Assembly (NCBI GenBank): GCA_026393755.1
Contig: JAPKZO010000004.1
Location: 1-57,105, forward strand
Length of the DNA: 57,105 bases
Source of the DNA: Acidobacteriota bacterium
GTDB taxonomy: Bacteria; Acidobacteriota; Vicinamibacteria; Vicinamibacterales; JAKQTR01
Direction: 5' to 3'
The notes beneath the pieces are model-generated. The model ran no database searches. It was not told the origin of the DNA and was given only the letters and a program-made list of their open reading frames with translations. This document shows, in pieces, positions 19,748 to 26,686 of the stretch. The position numbers were made by a program, and so were the translations under genes. The first letter of the stretch is position 1. Every line of letters starts with the position of its first letter.

Positions 19748-20243
19748 CGAGGATCTCCGTTGGAAGCCCGTGACGCGTGAGGAGTTCGAGCAGGCGCGCG
19801 CGATCGACGTCCCCTGATTCCAGCAACTGATACGCGCGTTCGCGGCGCCTGGCGCCGCCGGCCTGCAGTGCCAACGCCACCAAGTGTTCCGGACCAACGA
19901 CACGAACCGGCTCGCTGCCGTAGGTCAGGGGGCGCGCTTCGCGTATTGACTCCTCGACCAACGCAGTGTACGCCGGCAAGAACTGGACCGGTACGCCGTC
20001 GATGAGGACGTGTTCGGCCTCTGTCCTGTATCCCTGGGCGCGTGCCCAATCATAGATCCCGGCGAGCGGGGCCAGTTCATGTTGGCCTGCCCCTCGAACA
20101 ATCACGAATACGTCAACGTCGTAGGTCCGCGCCGGCTCCGCGTAGAACAGCACGGCCGTTGCGCCACCCACGGCGTAGGCTTCGATCACACCGGCCTCCA
20201 GCAGCCGGTTGATTGAGGCGAAGACGTCCTGGAGGGAGCTCAT
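19737..20243 (-). CDS. AbiEii-like nucleotidyltransferase
   Basis: A 168-residue protein of the DNA polymerase beta-like nucleotidyltransferase fold. The signature is AYAVGGATAVLFYAEPARTY followed by DVDVFV: a glycine pair for the nucleotide loop and a D-x-D metal pair (about residues 41-43). This resembles type IV AbiEii toxins and related small transferases. The start at 20243 lies 14 bases behind a TACAAT box and has no Shine-Dalgarno site, suggesting a nearly leaderless mRNA. With the downstream 68-residue gene it forms a two-gene unit beside tRNA-Leu. Confidence 0.72.
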   Translation of the reverse strand: MSSLQDVFASINRLLEAGVIEAYAVGGATAVLFYAEPARTYDVDVFVIVRGAGQHELAPLAGIYDWARAQGYRTEAEHVLIDGVPVQFLPAYTALVEESIREARPLTYGSEPVRVVGPEHLVALALQAGGARRRERAYQLLESGDVDRARLLELLTRHGLPTEILDGA

Positions 20244-20256
20244 GGTGTACGGGGGT

Positions 20257-20262
20257 ATTGTA
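20257..20262 (-). promoter_or_regulatory. -10 box of the nucleotidyltransferase pair
   Basis: TACAAT on the minus strand at 20262-20257 lies 13 bases before the ATG. The mRNA would carry only about seven untranslated bases. Confidence 0.4.
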
Positions 20263-20386
20263 GCGGCAGACTCGGCGCACTCGCGAGGGATTCCGCGTGG
20301 GCGGCGGCGTCCCCGGGAGCCGCGTGTTGGGGATGGGCGCAAGCGGGCGGGTTGCCTCGCGGCTGTCTCGCGGTGTTGCCTCCTGG

Positions 20387-20415
20387 TTGCCCGTCCGCGC
20401 TGCGGCTGATATACT
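20387..20415 (+). promoter_or_regulatory. promoter of tRNA-Leu
   Basis: TTGCCC at 20387-20392 and TATACT at 20410-20415 are separated by 17 bases, and the tRNA begins 26 bases after the -10 box. Confidence 0.55.
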
Positions 20416-20441
20416 TTTTGTTCCTGCCGAGCTCTTCAAGT

Positions 20442-20528
20442 GCGGAAGTGGCGGAACTGGCAGACGCGCAAGCCTCAGGAGCTTGTCCTCGCAAGGGGGT
20501 GGAGGTTCAAATCCTCTCTTCCGCACCA
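20442..20528 (+). tRNA. tRNA-Leu, anticodon CAG
   Basis: An 87-nt class II tRNA with encoded CCA. The acceptor arm pairs GCGGAAG (20442-20448) with CTTCCGC (20518-20524). The anticodon stem CAAGC/GCTTG holds the loop CTCAGGA, so the anticodon is CAG, reading CUG. A long variable arm follows, then GGAGG-TTCAAAT-CCTCT as the T arm. Its 3' end is repeated downstream at 23856 and 25668, marking it as an integration site. Confidence 0.96.
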
Positions 20529-20591
20529 GCCTTCGCTCGCTTGCATCTTCGACCCGGCGCGAGCTTCGGCTGGCAAGCCAGATGAAGGCTG

Positions 20592-20675
20592 TCCGCCGTA
20601 GCCCGAAGGGCGAAGGCGGACCTCCAAGCCTCACGCGCCTGCGTCGCCGAAGCCGCGTAGCGGCGAAGGCGGACC
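20592..20675. repeat. hairpin-forming repeats after the tRNA
   Basis: The 392-base gene-free stretch 20529-20920 holds several short palindromes. GTCCGCC/GGCGGAC pair at 20592-20622, and a related hairpin lies at 20644-20675; both end in GGCGAAGGCGGACCTC. A GACCCGC-TCG-CGGGGTC hairpin follows at about 20704-20720. AGCTTCGGCTGG near 20563 recurs near 23947 by the second repeat. No gene is seen here; TAGAAT at 20890-20895 is the likely -10 of the next gene. Confidence 0.55.
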
Positions 20676-20920
20676 TCTTCCCGCTTGCGTAGGCATTTAC
20701 GGCGACCCGCTCGCGGGGTCGTCGTTCGTGTGAAGATACTTTGTAAGGGTTTTTGTAAAGGCAGCATCCGAAATACGGGTGTTTGCGCGCCAGTGCCTTC
20801 GGTGCTCCGCTCACGGCGGAGATGCACAACGACTCACTCTCCGTGACACGGCAGGCGAGGCGCCGCTGGGTCGGCAAGCGATGCTGAGGTAGAATCGGCG
20901 GCGGGACGCGGAGGCGAACA

Positions 20921-21349
20921 ATGACCATCGACACAACTGTCTGCTGGGGGATCCTCGTGTGTGGTCTCGTTCAGGTCGGAATCGCGTGCACCAACTGGCG
21001 ACGAGGTGGCAAGCAGGGCGCGGTCGGAGGAACGATGATGGTGGCGATGGCAGTGTCCGTGTTGAGTGTCGGTTGGGTGCGTTACGCCGCGTGGGCAGTG
21101 CTCGTACCGTGCTGCGTGATGGTGGGAAAGCGATTCTTCACGGAGCGTGATCCTGGCGCGTTGTGGATCGGACTGGTGTTGCTGCCGCTTATGTTGGGCA
21201 TTGCTCTCACGGAGGTGCTCATCGATGATCTCTCTGTGATGCAAAAGGCGGTGTTCTCCGCGATTGCCGTTCTTGCGGCGGCGGCGATCGTGACGGCGAT
21301 TGTGCGGTTGGTGCAGACGCGCCGCGCGCACGGCGCGTTGCGCGCCTGA
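20921..21349 (+). CDS. unknown four-helix membrane protein
   Basis: The 142-residue product has about four hydrophobic segments (residues 8-22, 36-66, 80-97 and 110-130) and a short basic tail. I do not recognise a family. The start follows GGAGG by eight bases and TAGAAT lies 26 bases upstream, so expression is plausible. It is the first gene inside the tRNA-Leu island, and points toward the minus-strand small-gene cluster. Confidence 0.6.
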   Translation: MTIDTTVCWGILVCGLVQVGIACTNWRRGGKQGAVGGTMMVAMAVSVLSVGWVRYAAWAVLVPCCVMVGKRFFTERDPGALWIGLVLLPLMLGIALTEVLIDDLSVMQKAVFSAIAVLAAAAIVTAIVRLVQTRRAHGALRA

Positions 21350-21363
21350 GTATCGGCTCACTT

Positions 21364-21510
21364 TCACCTGCGCTGTTCGATCGTGACACGGACGGCTTCC
21401 TTGCGGGGTCCGTGGGCGTCCTTGATGTGTTTCAGAACTTGTTCAAGCGTTAGGCGGACGACCTGATCAGTCGCGTTAGTGGGAATCTCTACGACGGTGG
21501 GCTTGTTCAT
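21364..21510 (-). CDS. 48-residue protein, third in the small-gene chain
   Basis: A short ORF reading from MNKPTVVEIPTNATDQ to a basic end RVTIEQRR. A strong site AAGGAG lies nine bases before the ATG, and this ATG overlaps the stop of the ribbon-helix-helix-like gene as ATGA. A middle helix (LTLEQVLKHIKDAHG) and a basic terminus are visible. No family is recognised. The coupling suggests it works with the gene before it. Confidence 0.6.
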   Translation of the reverse strand: MNKPTVVEIPTNATDQVVRLTLEQVLKHIKDAHGPRKEAVRVTIEQRR

Positions 21511-21707
21511 CGGCTTGTCTCCTTCTGTTCCGCGGTTCGTTGTTGTTTGGTAGCACCAAACCCCGCGACGGACTCGGCTAGCATCTTGCGGAGTAGTCCC
21601 GTCACGCTGCGTTCATCGGCTGCTGCCACTTGGCGCAGCAAGGTGTGTTCATGTCGCGTCACGCGGAATCCGACAAGGCGGTCTCGCGTCTGTTGTTCTA
21701 TTGGCAT
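21507..21707 (-). CDS. ribbon-helix-helix-like small DNA-binding protein
   Basis: A 66-residue protein. GFRVTRHEHTLLRQ followed by ADERSVTGLLRKMLAESV looks like the strand, helix, turn, helix order of Arc/CopG or MobC-type ribbon-helix-helix proteins, with a basic Gln/Lys-rich tail. AAGGGA lies seven bases before the ATG. The start overlaps the end of the upstream ORF, and its stop overlaps the next ATG. Likely an autorepressor or a mobilisation accessory protein; the two palindromes nearby are candidate operators. Confidence 0.6.
   Translation of the reverse strand: MPIEQQTRDRLVGFRVTRHEHTLLRQVAAADERSVTGLLRKMLAESVAGFGATKQQRTAEQKETSR
21543..21559. promoter_or_regulatory. palindrome GTTTGGT-AGC-ACCAAAC
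   Basis: Perfect seven-base arms with a three-base spacer inside the 3' part of the ribbon-helix-helix-like gene. The same arms occur at 21939-21960, upstream of the operon, so both may bind one protein. Confidence 0.5.
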
Positions 21708-21859
21708 GCTGGTGTCCCTTCTGTGGAGAGCGCGGCACGATAGTCATGCCGCTGTTGTTGGCGTCGTCGTTCTCGTCTCTTGGGCAAGTGCGGCAGGACA
21801 ATCAAGCCGCTGTCGTAGGTCGCTTCGTCAGTGACCCATTCAGGTACGAATCTCCACAT
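21698..21859 (-). CDS. unknown 53-residue protein, first of the overlapping chain
   Basis: The frame ends in LPHLPKRRERRRQQQRHDYR and a short tail, giving a very basic C-terminal half. The start is uncertain: ATG 21859 follows AAAGGG, whereas the open frame continues to a TTG at 21955 inside a palindrome. Its stop overlaps the next ATG by ten bases, which supports translation. No family is recognised. Confidence 0.4.
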   Translation of the reverse strand: MWRFVPEWVTDEATYDSGLIVLPHLPKRRERRRQQQRHDYRAALSTEGTPACQ

Positions 21860-21938
21860 CCCTTTCAGCGTGTAGCCAGCGTGGTTTCGTTCGGTGCTGT
21901 CGAATGGGCTGGTATAGCGGGTTTGGGGAGTCCTGAGA

Positions 21939-21960
21939 GCGGTTTGGTCTACCAAACCGC
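21939..21960. promoter_or_regulatory. 22-bp palindrome with arms GCGGTTTGGT / ACCAAACCGC
   Basis: Perfect ten-base arms surround CT. It lies between the small membrane gene and the overlapping chain of minus-strand genes, where an operator would sit. It contains the GTTTGGT/ACCAAAC arms also found at 21543-21559. Confidence 0.6.
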
Positions 21961-22008
21961 TTCCGTCCCTGTGGGGACGCCAAGTGGCGTATTAGACGGC
22001 TGTGGTTC

Positions 22009-22212
22009 TCACGGGCGTTGCCAGGGATGCGTCCTGCGCCAGCGCATGTACTCTCGCCAGGTGCCCATCAGACCGACCAAAAAGAAGAGAAGCGACGCGT
22101 ACGCATGTTGCGAATGCGCCAAGGAGGCGACGGCGAAGACGGGCAGCAAGCAGACGCCGAGCAACACCTTCAGCAGACTACCTTCGCGGGGAGCGAACTG
22201 GAAAGACTGCAT
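22009..22212 (-). CDS. small membrane protein
   Basis: A 67-residue product with two hydrophobic segments (LLKVLLGVCLLPVFAVASL and a second around ASLLFFLVGLMG) and a basic Trp/Arg-rich tail (WREYMRWRRTHPWQRP). GGGAGG lies about five bases before the ATG. The pattern fits small phage or plasmid membrane proteins, but no family is recognised. It is the first well-supported gene of the island's minus-strand group. Confidence 0.55.
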   Translation of the reverse strand: MQSFQFAPREGSLLKVLLGVCLLPVFAVASLAHSQHAYASLLFFLVGLMGTWREYMRWRRTHPWQRP

Positions 22213-22297
22213 TCCTGCCTCCCTCTTCCCGTCTCGCTATCAGGGTCGGGAACCCCTTGCGCGCGAGCATACATCACCCCGCCAACGCCCTCGACAG

Positions 22298-22327
22298 TTG
22301 CAGCACGGGTTGTTGCAGCACGGGTTG
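22298..22327. repeat. two tandem copies of a 15-base unit
   Basis: GTTGCAGCACGGGTT occurs twice in direct succession. It lies in a non-coding part of the island. Confidence 0.6.
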
Positions 22328-22456
22328 CTCCAAATGACCGAGTCCCTGTTCGGACGCTCGACCCCCTGTTCCCGCTTGGGGGATTGCCAGGACGGCGACG
22401 ACTTGGCGGGACTGGAGATGGACGGCGACGGCGACAATCGACCGCCAAGCGTCGGC

Positions 22457-22779
22457 CTAACGTGTTTGGCGCTTGGTTGGCGTCCCTTTCCGCTTCCCGC
22501 TGGACTTCCTTCCGTTGGCAGACTTCCCCTTCTTCTTTGAGGTGTCCTTCCCCGACGGCGGTTGCGTCCTGAATCCCGCAATCCTGCCGACTGACGCTCT
22601 CGGATGGGTCTGGTCGTAGAACGAGACAATCATCGCGGGACTTGTCCGCGCCCACTTCCGCTCCGTAGTCTCGATGTGCGCCAGCACGGTCGACGGCTCC
22701 TCCGCACCGAATGCTCTGGCCGCCGCCCTACCGAACGCCAGGTCACGGTGACGTCTCCTACTCTCGCCCAATTCACCAT
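22457..22779 (-). pseudogene. probable frameshifted gene of unknown function
   Basis: Two minus-strand frames look coding over adjoining stretches: MVNWARVGDVTVTW begins at 22779, and a second frame continues with AFGRAAARAFGAEEPSTV, HIETTERKWARTSPAMIVSF and a Lys/Arg-rich tail ending TPTKRQTR at 22457. The switch is near 22,730. This suggests a gene broken by a frameshift, or a shorter gene starting at MIVSFYDQ (22633). The rest of 22213-23069 shows only a short tandem repeat. Confidence 0.28.
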
Positions 22780-23069
22780 GATGAGGCGTCCGAGAGCCGC
22801 CGGTCGAACCGTGCGTCTCATCGGTTGACACCGCAACGCCTGGGAAATACCGTTCCGCAGGGTCGTGCCTGTGTCTGGGCCGTCCGATGCTCTGGGCATC
22901 CGGCCCCCGGGCCGTCCGATAACCGACGCTCAGTTGATCTCCTGAACCGAAGGCGAGCGGCGCCCCCTCATGGTATCGTCCAGTTGCGTCGACCAAGTCC
23001 GGGAGAACGCTTCGAGGCATGAATCGTTTCGATGGCGAGAGCCCGGGCTCGCTGTCCGAAGGAGGGCCC

Positions 23070-23636
23070 ATGCATTCGTTCCTTGGCGGAGCCTTTCTGG
23101 TCTTCGTCGACATCATCGGCATGGTGGGTGCGGCCGCATTGGCCAGTTGGGTGGCCAACCGGAGCCTGCCAATGTTCGTGAAGGGTGGGATCGGGGCCGT
23201 GTGCGGCATCGCCGTAGAGCTCGCCCGGACCGGGGTCGTCTACCTGCTGGTGGGCGGAATGTTCGGCGAGAGCCCTGAAATGAGCGATGTCCTCGGGTGG
23301 CTTGCCGCCTTCAGGCTCTGGAACATCCCCATTCTAGTCGGCGTCGGCTTCATGGCCGGCTCCTTCGCGGGTCAGTCGGCCATCCGATGCCCGGCGTGCG
23401 GGAACCCGGTGACGATCGACACCACACCGGTCGGGGACACGTCCACGCAAGGACTCTCGCTTGCGTCGTCGAACCAGGATGCCGGGACCTACCGGCAGGA
23501 CTGTCCTCACTGCAACGCAAGCCTCATCATCGATCCACAGACCCGTACGGCGGTGGGACACGAGCCCGTCGAGACAGACGGTGAAGCGCCAGAACCGGAG
23601 GCGCCCCAGCAGAAGATAGCGCCGCCCGCCGAGTAG
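23070..23636 (+). CDS. membrane protein with a zinc-ribbon-like tail
   Basis: The 188-residue product has about four hydrophobic segments in its first 110 residues, then two cysteine pairs (CPACGN near residue 110 and CPHCN near 150) that could bind zinc, and an acidic, Pro/Glu-rich end. ATG 23070 follows AAGGAGG by four bases and is preferred to the ATG at 23019. No family is recognised. It is the last gene inside the inner island. Confidence 0.62.
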   Translation: MHSFLGGAFLVFVDIIGMVGAAALASWVANRSLPMFVKGGIGAVCGIAVELARTGVVYLLVGGMFGESPEMSDVLGWLAAFRLWNIPILVGVGFMAGSFAGQSAIRCPACGNPVTIDTTPVGDTSTQGLSLASSNQDAGTYRQDCPHCNASLIIDPQTRTAVGHEPVETDGEAPEPEAPQQKIAPPAE

Positions 23637-23855
23637 GCGTCGAAACGTCCTGTCGCGCGAGGTGACACTTGGCGTCGCGCGCCCCCTCAAGGCGCCTCGT
23701 GACGAACCTCTAGGCTTGATCAGAATGGCTGGAATATGGCTTGTGCGAGTCCGTGCGAGATCTTCCGTTCGACGGATTCTCTTCCGTTCGCTTCTGACCG
23801 GATCGAGTACCGCCCCGTGCGGTTCTGCTCACACGGGTCCACCGAATCTCCAGGG

Positions 23856-23920
23856 CTCAGGAGCTTGTGGCCGCAAGGTCGTGGAGGTTCAAATCCTCTC
23901 TTCCGCACCAGCCTTCGCTC
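23856..23920 (+). repeat. partial copy of tRNA-Leu 3' end (att remnant)
   Basis: Sixty of 65 bases match 20474-20538: the 3' part of the anticodon arm, the variable arm, T arm, acceptor 3' strand, CCA and ten bases of flank. No 5' tRNA half precedes it, so it is not a tRNA gene. The gene-free stretch 23637-24055 also holds AGCTTCGGCTGG-type hairpin repeats (near 23947 and 24001) and TATCAT at 24031-24036, a likely -10 for the next gene. Confidence 0.85.
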
Positions 23921-24055
23921 ACCCTCAGCTCAAACCAGCCTCGGGTGAGCTTCGGCTGGGTAAACCCCGATTCTCCGACCGTCCCCATGACCCCCGGCGT
24001 GAGCTTCGGCTCGCAAGCTTAGGCTTGCGCTATCATAGGCATGAGAGGCCAGACG

Positions 24056-24358
24056 ATGAGTCCACACCTGTCGATCGATCGGGAGGCGGTATCGGCGTTC
24101 TGCCAGCGGCACCACATCGCCCGCCTGGCGCTGTTCGGTTCTGTGCTAAGGGACGACTTCGGGGCTGACAGCGACGTGGACGTCCTCGTCGAGTTCCTGC
24201 CCGGCCATGTTCCTGGCCTGCGCTTCGTCACGATCGAGCGAGAGTTCTCTGAACTCCTGAATGGTCGACGCATCGACATGGTGACCCCGAAGTTCCTGAG
24301 CCCGCGAATCCGAGACAAGGTCCTGAGCGCCGCAGAACCGTTGTACGTCGCCGCGTGA
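24056..24358 (+). CDS. MNT-type minimal nucleotidyltransferase (MntA-like)
   Basis: A 100-residue protein with the minimal nucleotidyltransferase signature LFGSVLRDDFGADSDVDVLV: a GS loop and the SDxD metal pair, followed by RIDMVTP with a third acidic residue. MntA-type proteins usually act as antitoxins that AMPylate a HEPN RNase encoded alongside. No HEPN gene is next to it here. ATG 24056 follows AGAGG and is preferred to ATG 24041, which lies too close to the TATCAT box. Confidence 0.82.
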   Translation: MSPHLSIDREAVSAFCQRHHIARLALFGSVLRDDFGADSDVDVLVEFLPGHVPGLRFVTIEREFSELLNGRRIDMVTPKFLSPRIRDKVLSAAEPLYVAA

Positions 24359-24398
24359 TGGCGCTCCTGCGAGAAGACGGGGCACCGCCGCGCGCAGG

Positions 24399-24404
24399 TA
24401 CAAT
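24399..24404 (+). promoter_or_regulatory. -10 box for a leaderless MFS mRNA
   Basis: TACAAT ends seven bases before the ATG at 24412, so transcription would begin at or next to the start codon. Confidence 0.4.
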
Positions 24405-24411
24405 GGTCGCG

Positions 24412-25644
24412 ATGACTGGCGCGGGTTCACTTCGACGGACGTTCTTCTCGCTCGGCATCTCCAATTTTCGGCTGTACTTCATCGGGCAGGCGGTCTCCCT
24501 GTCCGGCACCTGGATGCAGATGATCGGCCAGTCCTGGCTGGTGCTCCAGATTACCGGGTCAGGTACCGCCCTGGGCCTGGTGACGGCGCTGCAGTTCCTG
24601 CCAATTCTCGTCCTCGGCCCGTGGGGCGGCGTGATCGCCGACCGATTCCCGAAGCGCACGATTCTATATTACACGCAGTTCGCGGCCGGCGTGCTGGCGC
24701 TGGTGCTCGGCGTGCTGGTGGAGACCGGGTCGGTGCGGCTCTGGATGGTGGGCGGCCTGGCTGCCTGCCTCGGCCTGGTCAACACGGTGGACAATCCCAC
24801 TCGACAGACCTTCGTCTTCGAGATGGTCGGAAAAGAGCAGATCCAGAACGCGGTGTCGCTGAACTCTGTGCTCGTGAATCTCGCGCGGGTCGCCGGCCCC
24901 GCGATGGCCGGGATTCTCATCGCCAACGTGGGGCTCGCGTTCTGCTTCTTCGTGAATGCGGCATCGTACATCGCCGTCCTCATCGCGCTGCGAATGATGA
25001 ACGCCGGGCAACTCCATCCCGCTCCCCTGGTCGCGCGCGCCAGCGGCCAGCTCGGGGACGCGCTCCGGTACGTCAGGTCCACACCGGTCCTGCAAAACGC
25101 ACTGCTGATGATGGCGATCATCGGCACGCTCGCCTACGAATTCCAGGTGGTTCTCCCGCTCTTCGCGCAGTTCACGCTGGGCGGCGGCGCGGGGACGTAT
25201 GCGGCCCTCACCGCGGCGATGGGCGTCGGATCGGTGATTGGAGGGCTGTACGCCGCGAGCCGCCAGAGCGTCGTGCCCGGCATGCTGGTCAGAGCGGCAT
25301 TCCTGTTCGGCATCGTCATTCTCGCGGCCGCCGTCGCACCCACCCTGCCGTTTGCCGTGGCCGCCCTCGTCCTGGTCGGCGTCTTCTCGATCAACTTCCT
25401 CTCGCTCGGGAACACCATTCTCCAGCTGGAAAGCGCGCCCGAGATGAGGGGACGCGTGATGGCTCTGTGGGTGGTCGCGTTTCTCGGATCGACGCCGATC
25501 GGCGGCCCAATCGTCGGATGGATCGGCGAGTATGTGGGCCCGCGGTGGGCGTTGGGCGTCGGGGGCCTGGCGGCGTTGACGGCCGGAACGCTGGGATACT
25601 GGAATCTGAGCGGGCCGCGACGGTTCGCCCGGCCGAAGGCGTGA
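24412..25644 (+). CDS. MFS exporter, EntS/MFS_3 type
   Basis: A 410-residue, twelve-segment major facilitator of the group that includes enterobactin exporter EntS. It opens SLGISNFRLYFIGQAVSLSG then TWMQMIGQSWLVLQ, and keeps the loop motif GVIADRFPKRT between segments 2 and 3. Proton-driven efflux of a small molecule is likely; the substrate is unknown. ATG 24412 is chosen on the leaderless promoter; ATG 24403 overlaps the -10 box. It lies between the two tRNA-Leu remnants, so it may have arrived with an older insertion. Confidence 0.85.
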   Translation: MTGAGSLRRTFFSLGISNFRLYFIGQAVSLSGTWMQMIGQSWLVLQITGSGTALGLVTALQFLPILVLGPWGGVIADRFPKRTILYYTQFAAGVLALVLGVLVETGSVRLWMVGGLAACLGLVNTVDNPTRQTFVFEMVGKEQIQNAVSLNSVLVNLARVAGPAMAGILIANVGLAFCFFVNAASYIAVLIALRMMNAGQLHPAPLVARASGQLGDALRYVRSTPVLQNALLMMAIIGTLAYEFQVVLPLFAQFTLGGGAGTYAALTAAMGVGSVIGGLYAASRQSVVPGMLVRAAFLFGIVILAAAVAPTLPFAVAALVLVGVFSINFLSLGNTILQLESAPEMRGRVMALWVVAFLGSTPIGGPIVGWIGEYVGPRWALGVGGLAALTAGTLGYWNLSGPRRFARPKA

Positions 25645-25667
25645 AGACAGACGCTGGTCTGCCGATG

Positions 25668-25722
25668 GCATGGGGTTCGAGTTCTCTCGTCCGCGCAGTC
25701 TTCGCTCACTCTCGGCTCACCG
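25668..25722 (+). repeat. degenerate second copy of the tRNA-Leu 3' end
   Basis: TGGGGTTCGAGTTCTCTCG then TCCGCGCAGTCTTCGCTCAC aligns with the remnant at 23881-23935 over about 55 bases with roughly ten differences and two gaps. It keeps the T-loop TTCGA and the flank CTTCGCTCAC. Being more diverged, it would mark an older insertion at the same tRNA. Confidence 0.5.
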
Positions 25723-25732
25723 ACTGGGTTGT

Positions 25733-26650
25733 CTACTGGATCGGCTCGAGAGCGGTCAGCACCTGGATCAGTTTCGTGATGGTCGGCATGTCGGCGAATG
25801 TGCCTCTGACGAAATGCGCGTCGACGCGCGACAGACCGGGAATGTAAGCCGCCCGCTCGGCGTCAGGTGTGAACTTGAAGCCGACCTCGAGATCGATGGG
25901 CGTCTTCAGCGTGTACGGCCGCGCCTGGCTTGCCTTGAGCAGCGCGCGCGTGACACCCTCTCCGATCAACTGGCGACCCCGGGCCGGCGTGACCGTCATG
26001 GCCGAGTGAAACCCAAACGGCTCCTTGACGACCACCCCTTCGACCTGCGGCAGCGTCTTCTGTAATTCTGCGACGGCAATCCGATCGCCCGAGACAAAGA
26101 GCACGGGCACGCCGAAGTGGCCGGCAATGGCCGCATTGAACACGGCCTCCATCACGAATGTCCCGTTCAGCTTGATCCCCAGCAGTTTCATGCTGGAGAT
26201 GGTATGGCTGCGCACGGCATCGACATTCCACTCGGAGGCGTGATAACCGATCAGGAGGACCCCACCGAACGACCCATCGATCCCCTGCATCATCTCAAGG
26301 GGGCGCGGAAAGCCGCGCACGATCCGCACGTCCTCGGGCAACTTGTCGATCAGCAGGTTCTGGGCGTTCCCGTGCGAGTCACAGACGACGAACTCCTTCA
26401 CGCCAGCCGACCGTGCGGCCGTGATGGCGGCGTTCACCTCGCCGGTGGCCCACTCGCGAGCCTGCGGGTACTCGAAGCCGGTCGGGCCAAGCTGAGCCGG
26501 CTGCACCACGCCGGTGATCCCCTCCATATCGACTGAGATGAACAGTTTCGTGACAGGGCGCACGGTCCCTTGCGCCAGCAGGACTGACACGCAGAGCGCC
26601 GTCAGTCCGACCGCGAGCAACGTGGTCAGCACCACGGGTTTAATGGTCAT
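25733..26650 (-). CDS. secreted M55 D-aminopeptidase (DppA-like)
   Basis: The 305-residue product has a signal peptide (about residues 1-27) and the M55 fold. Zinc-site motifs are seen: SVDMEGITGV near residue 40, VCDSHGNAQN near 90 and LIGYHASEWN near 135. Family members cut short D-amino-acid or L-peptides. A secreted form suggests scavenging of cell-wall or environmental peptides, in line with the other exported peptidases in this window. Confidence 0.9.
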   Translation of the reverse strand: MTIKPVVLTTLLAVGLTALCVSVLLAQGTVRPVTKLFISVDMEGITGVVQPAQLGPTGFEYPQAREWATGEVNAAITAARSAGVKEFVVCDSHGNAQNLLIDKLPEDVRIVRGFPRPLEMMQGIDGSFGGVLLIGYHASEWNVDAVRSHTISSMKLLGIKLNGTFVMEAVFNAAIAGHFGVPVLFVSGDRIAVAELQKTLPQVEGVVVKEPFGFHSAMTVTPARGRQLIGEGVTRALLKASQARPYTLKTPIDLEVGFKFTPDAERAAYIPGLSRVDAHFVRGTFADMPTITKLIQVLTALEPIQ

Positions 26651-26686
26651 CGCAAGAACCTCCGCGCGGATCCGGTCCGCAAGACA

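Larger units (their letters stand above)
20499..23920. mobile_element. decayed genomic island at tRNA-Leu, flanked by 40-bp direct repeats
   Basis: The tRNA 3' end and flank (20499-20538) recurs without change at 23881-23920. Extending both copies upstream gives 65-base segments (20474-20538 and 23856-23920) with five differences. The enclosed 3.3 kb carries small unknown genes, looks less GC-rich than its surroundings around 21.0-22.3 kb, and contains no recognisable integrase. It is best read as the remnant of an element inserted at the tRNA 3' end, leaving the tRNA whole. Confidence 0.65.

Noticed and set aside
21701-22540. 279-codon plus-strand frame in the island
   Set aside because: The small minus-strand ORFs beneath it have ribosome binding sites and stop-start overlaps; this product is Ser/Pro/Arg low-complexity.
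23856-23920. a second tRNA-Leu gene
   Set aside because: Only the 3' half is present; no acceptor 5' strand or D arm lies upstream, so it is an integration remnant.
20529-25722. an integrase or transposase gene in the island
   Set aside because: No ORF shows tyrosine recombinase, serine recombinase or DDE motifs; the element appears to have lost it.
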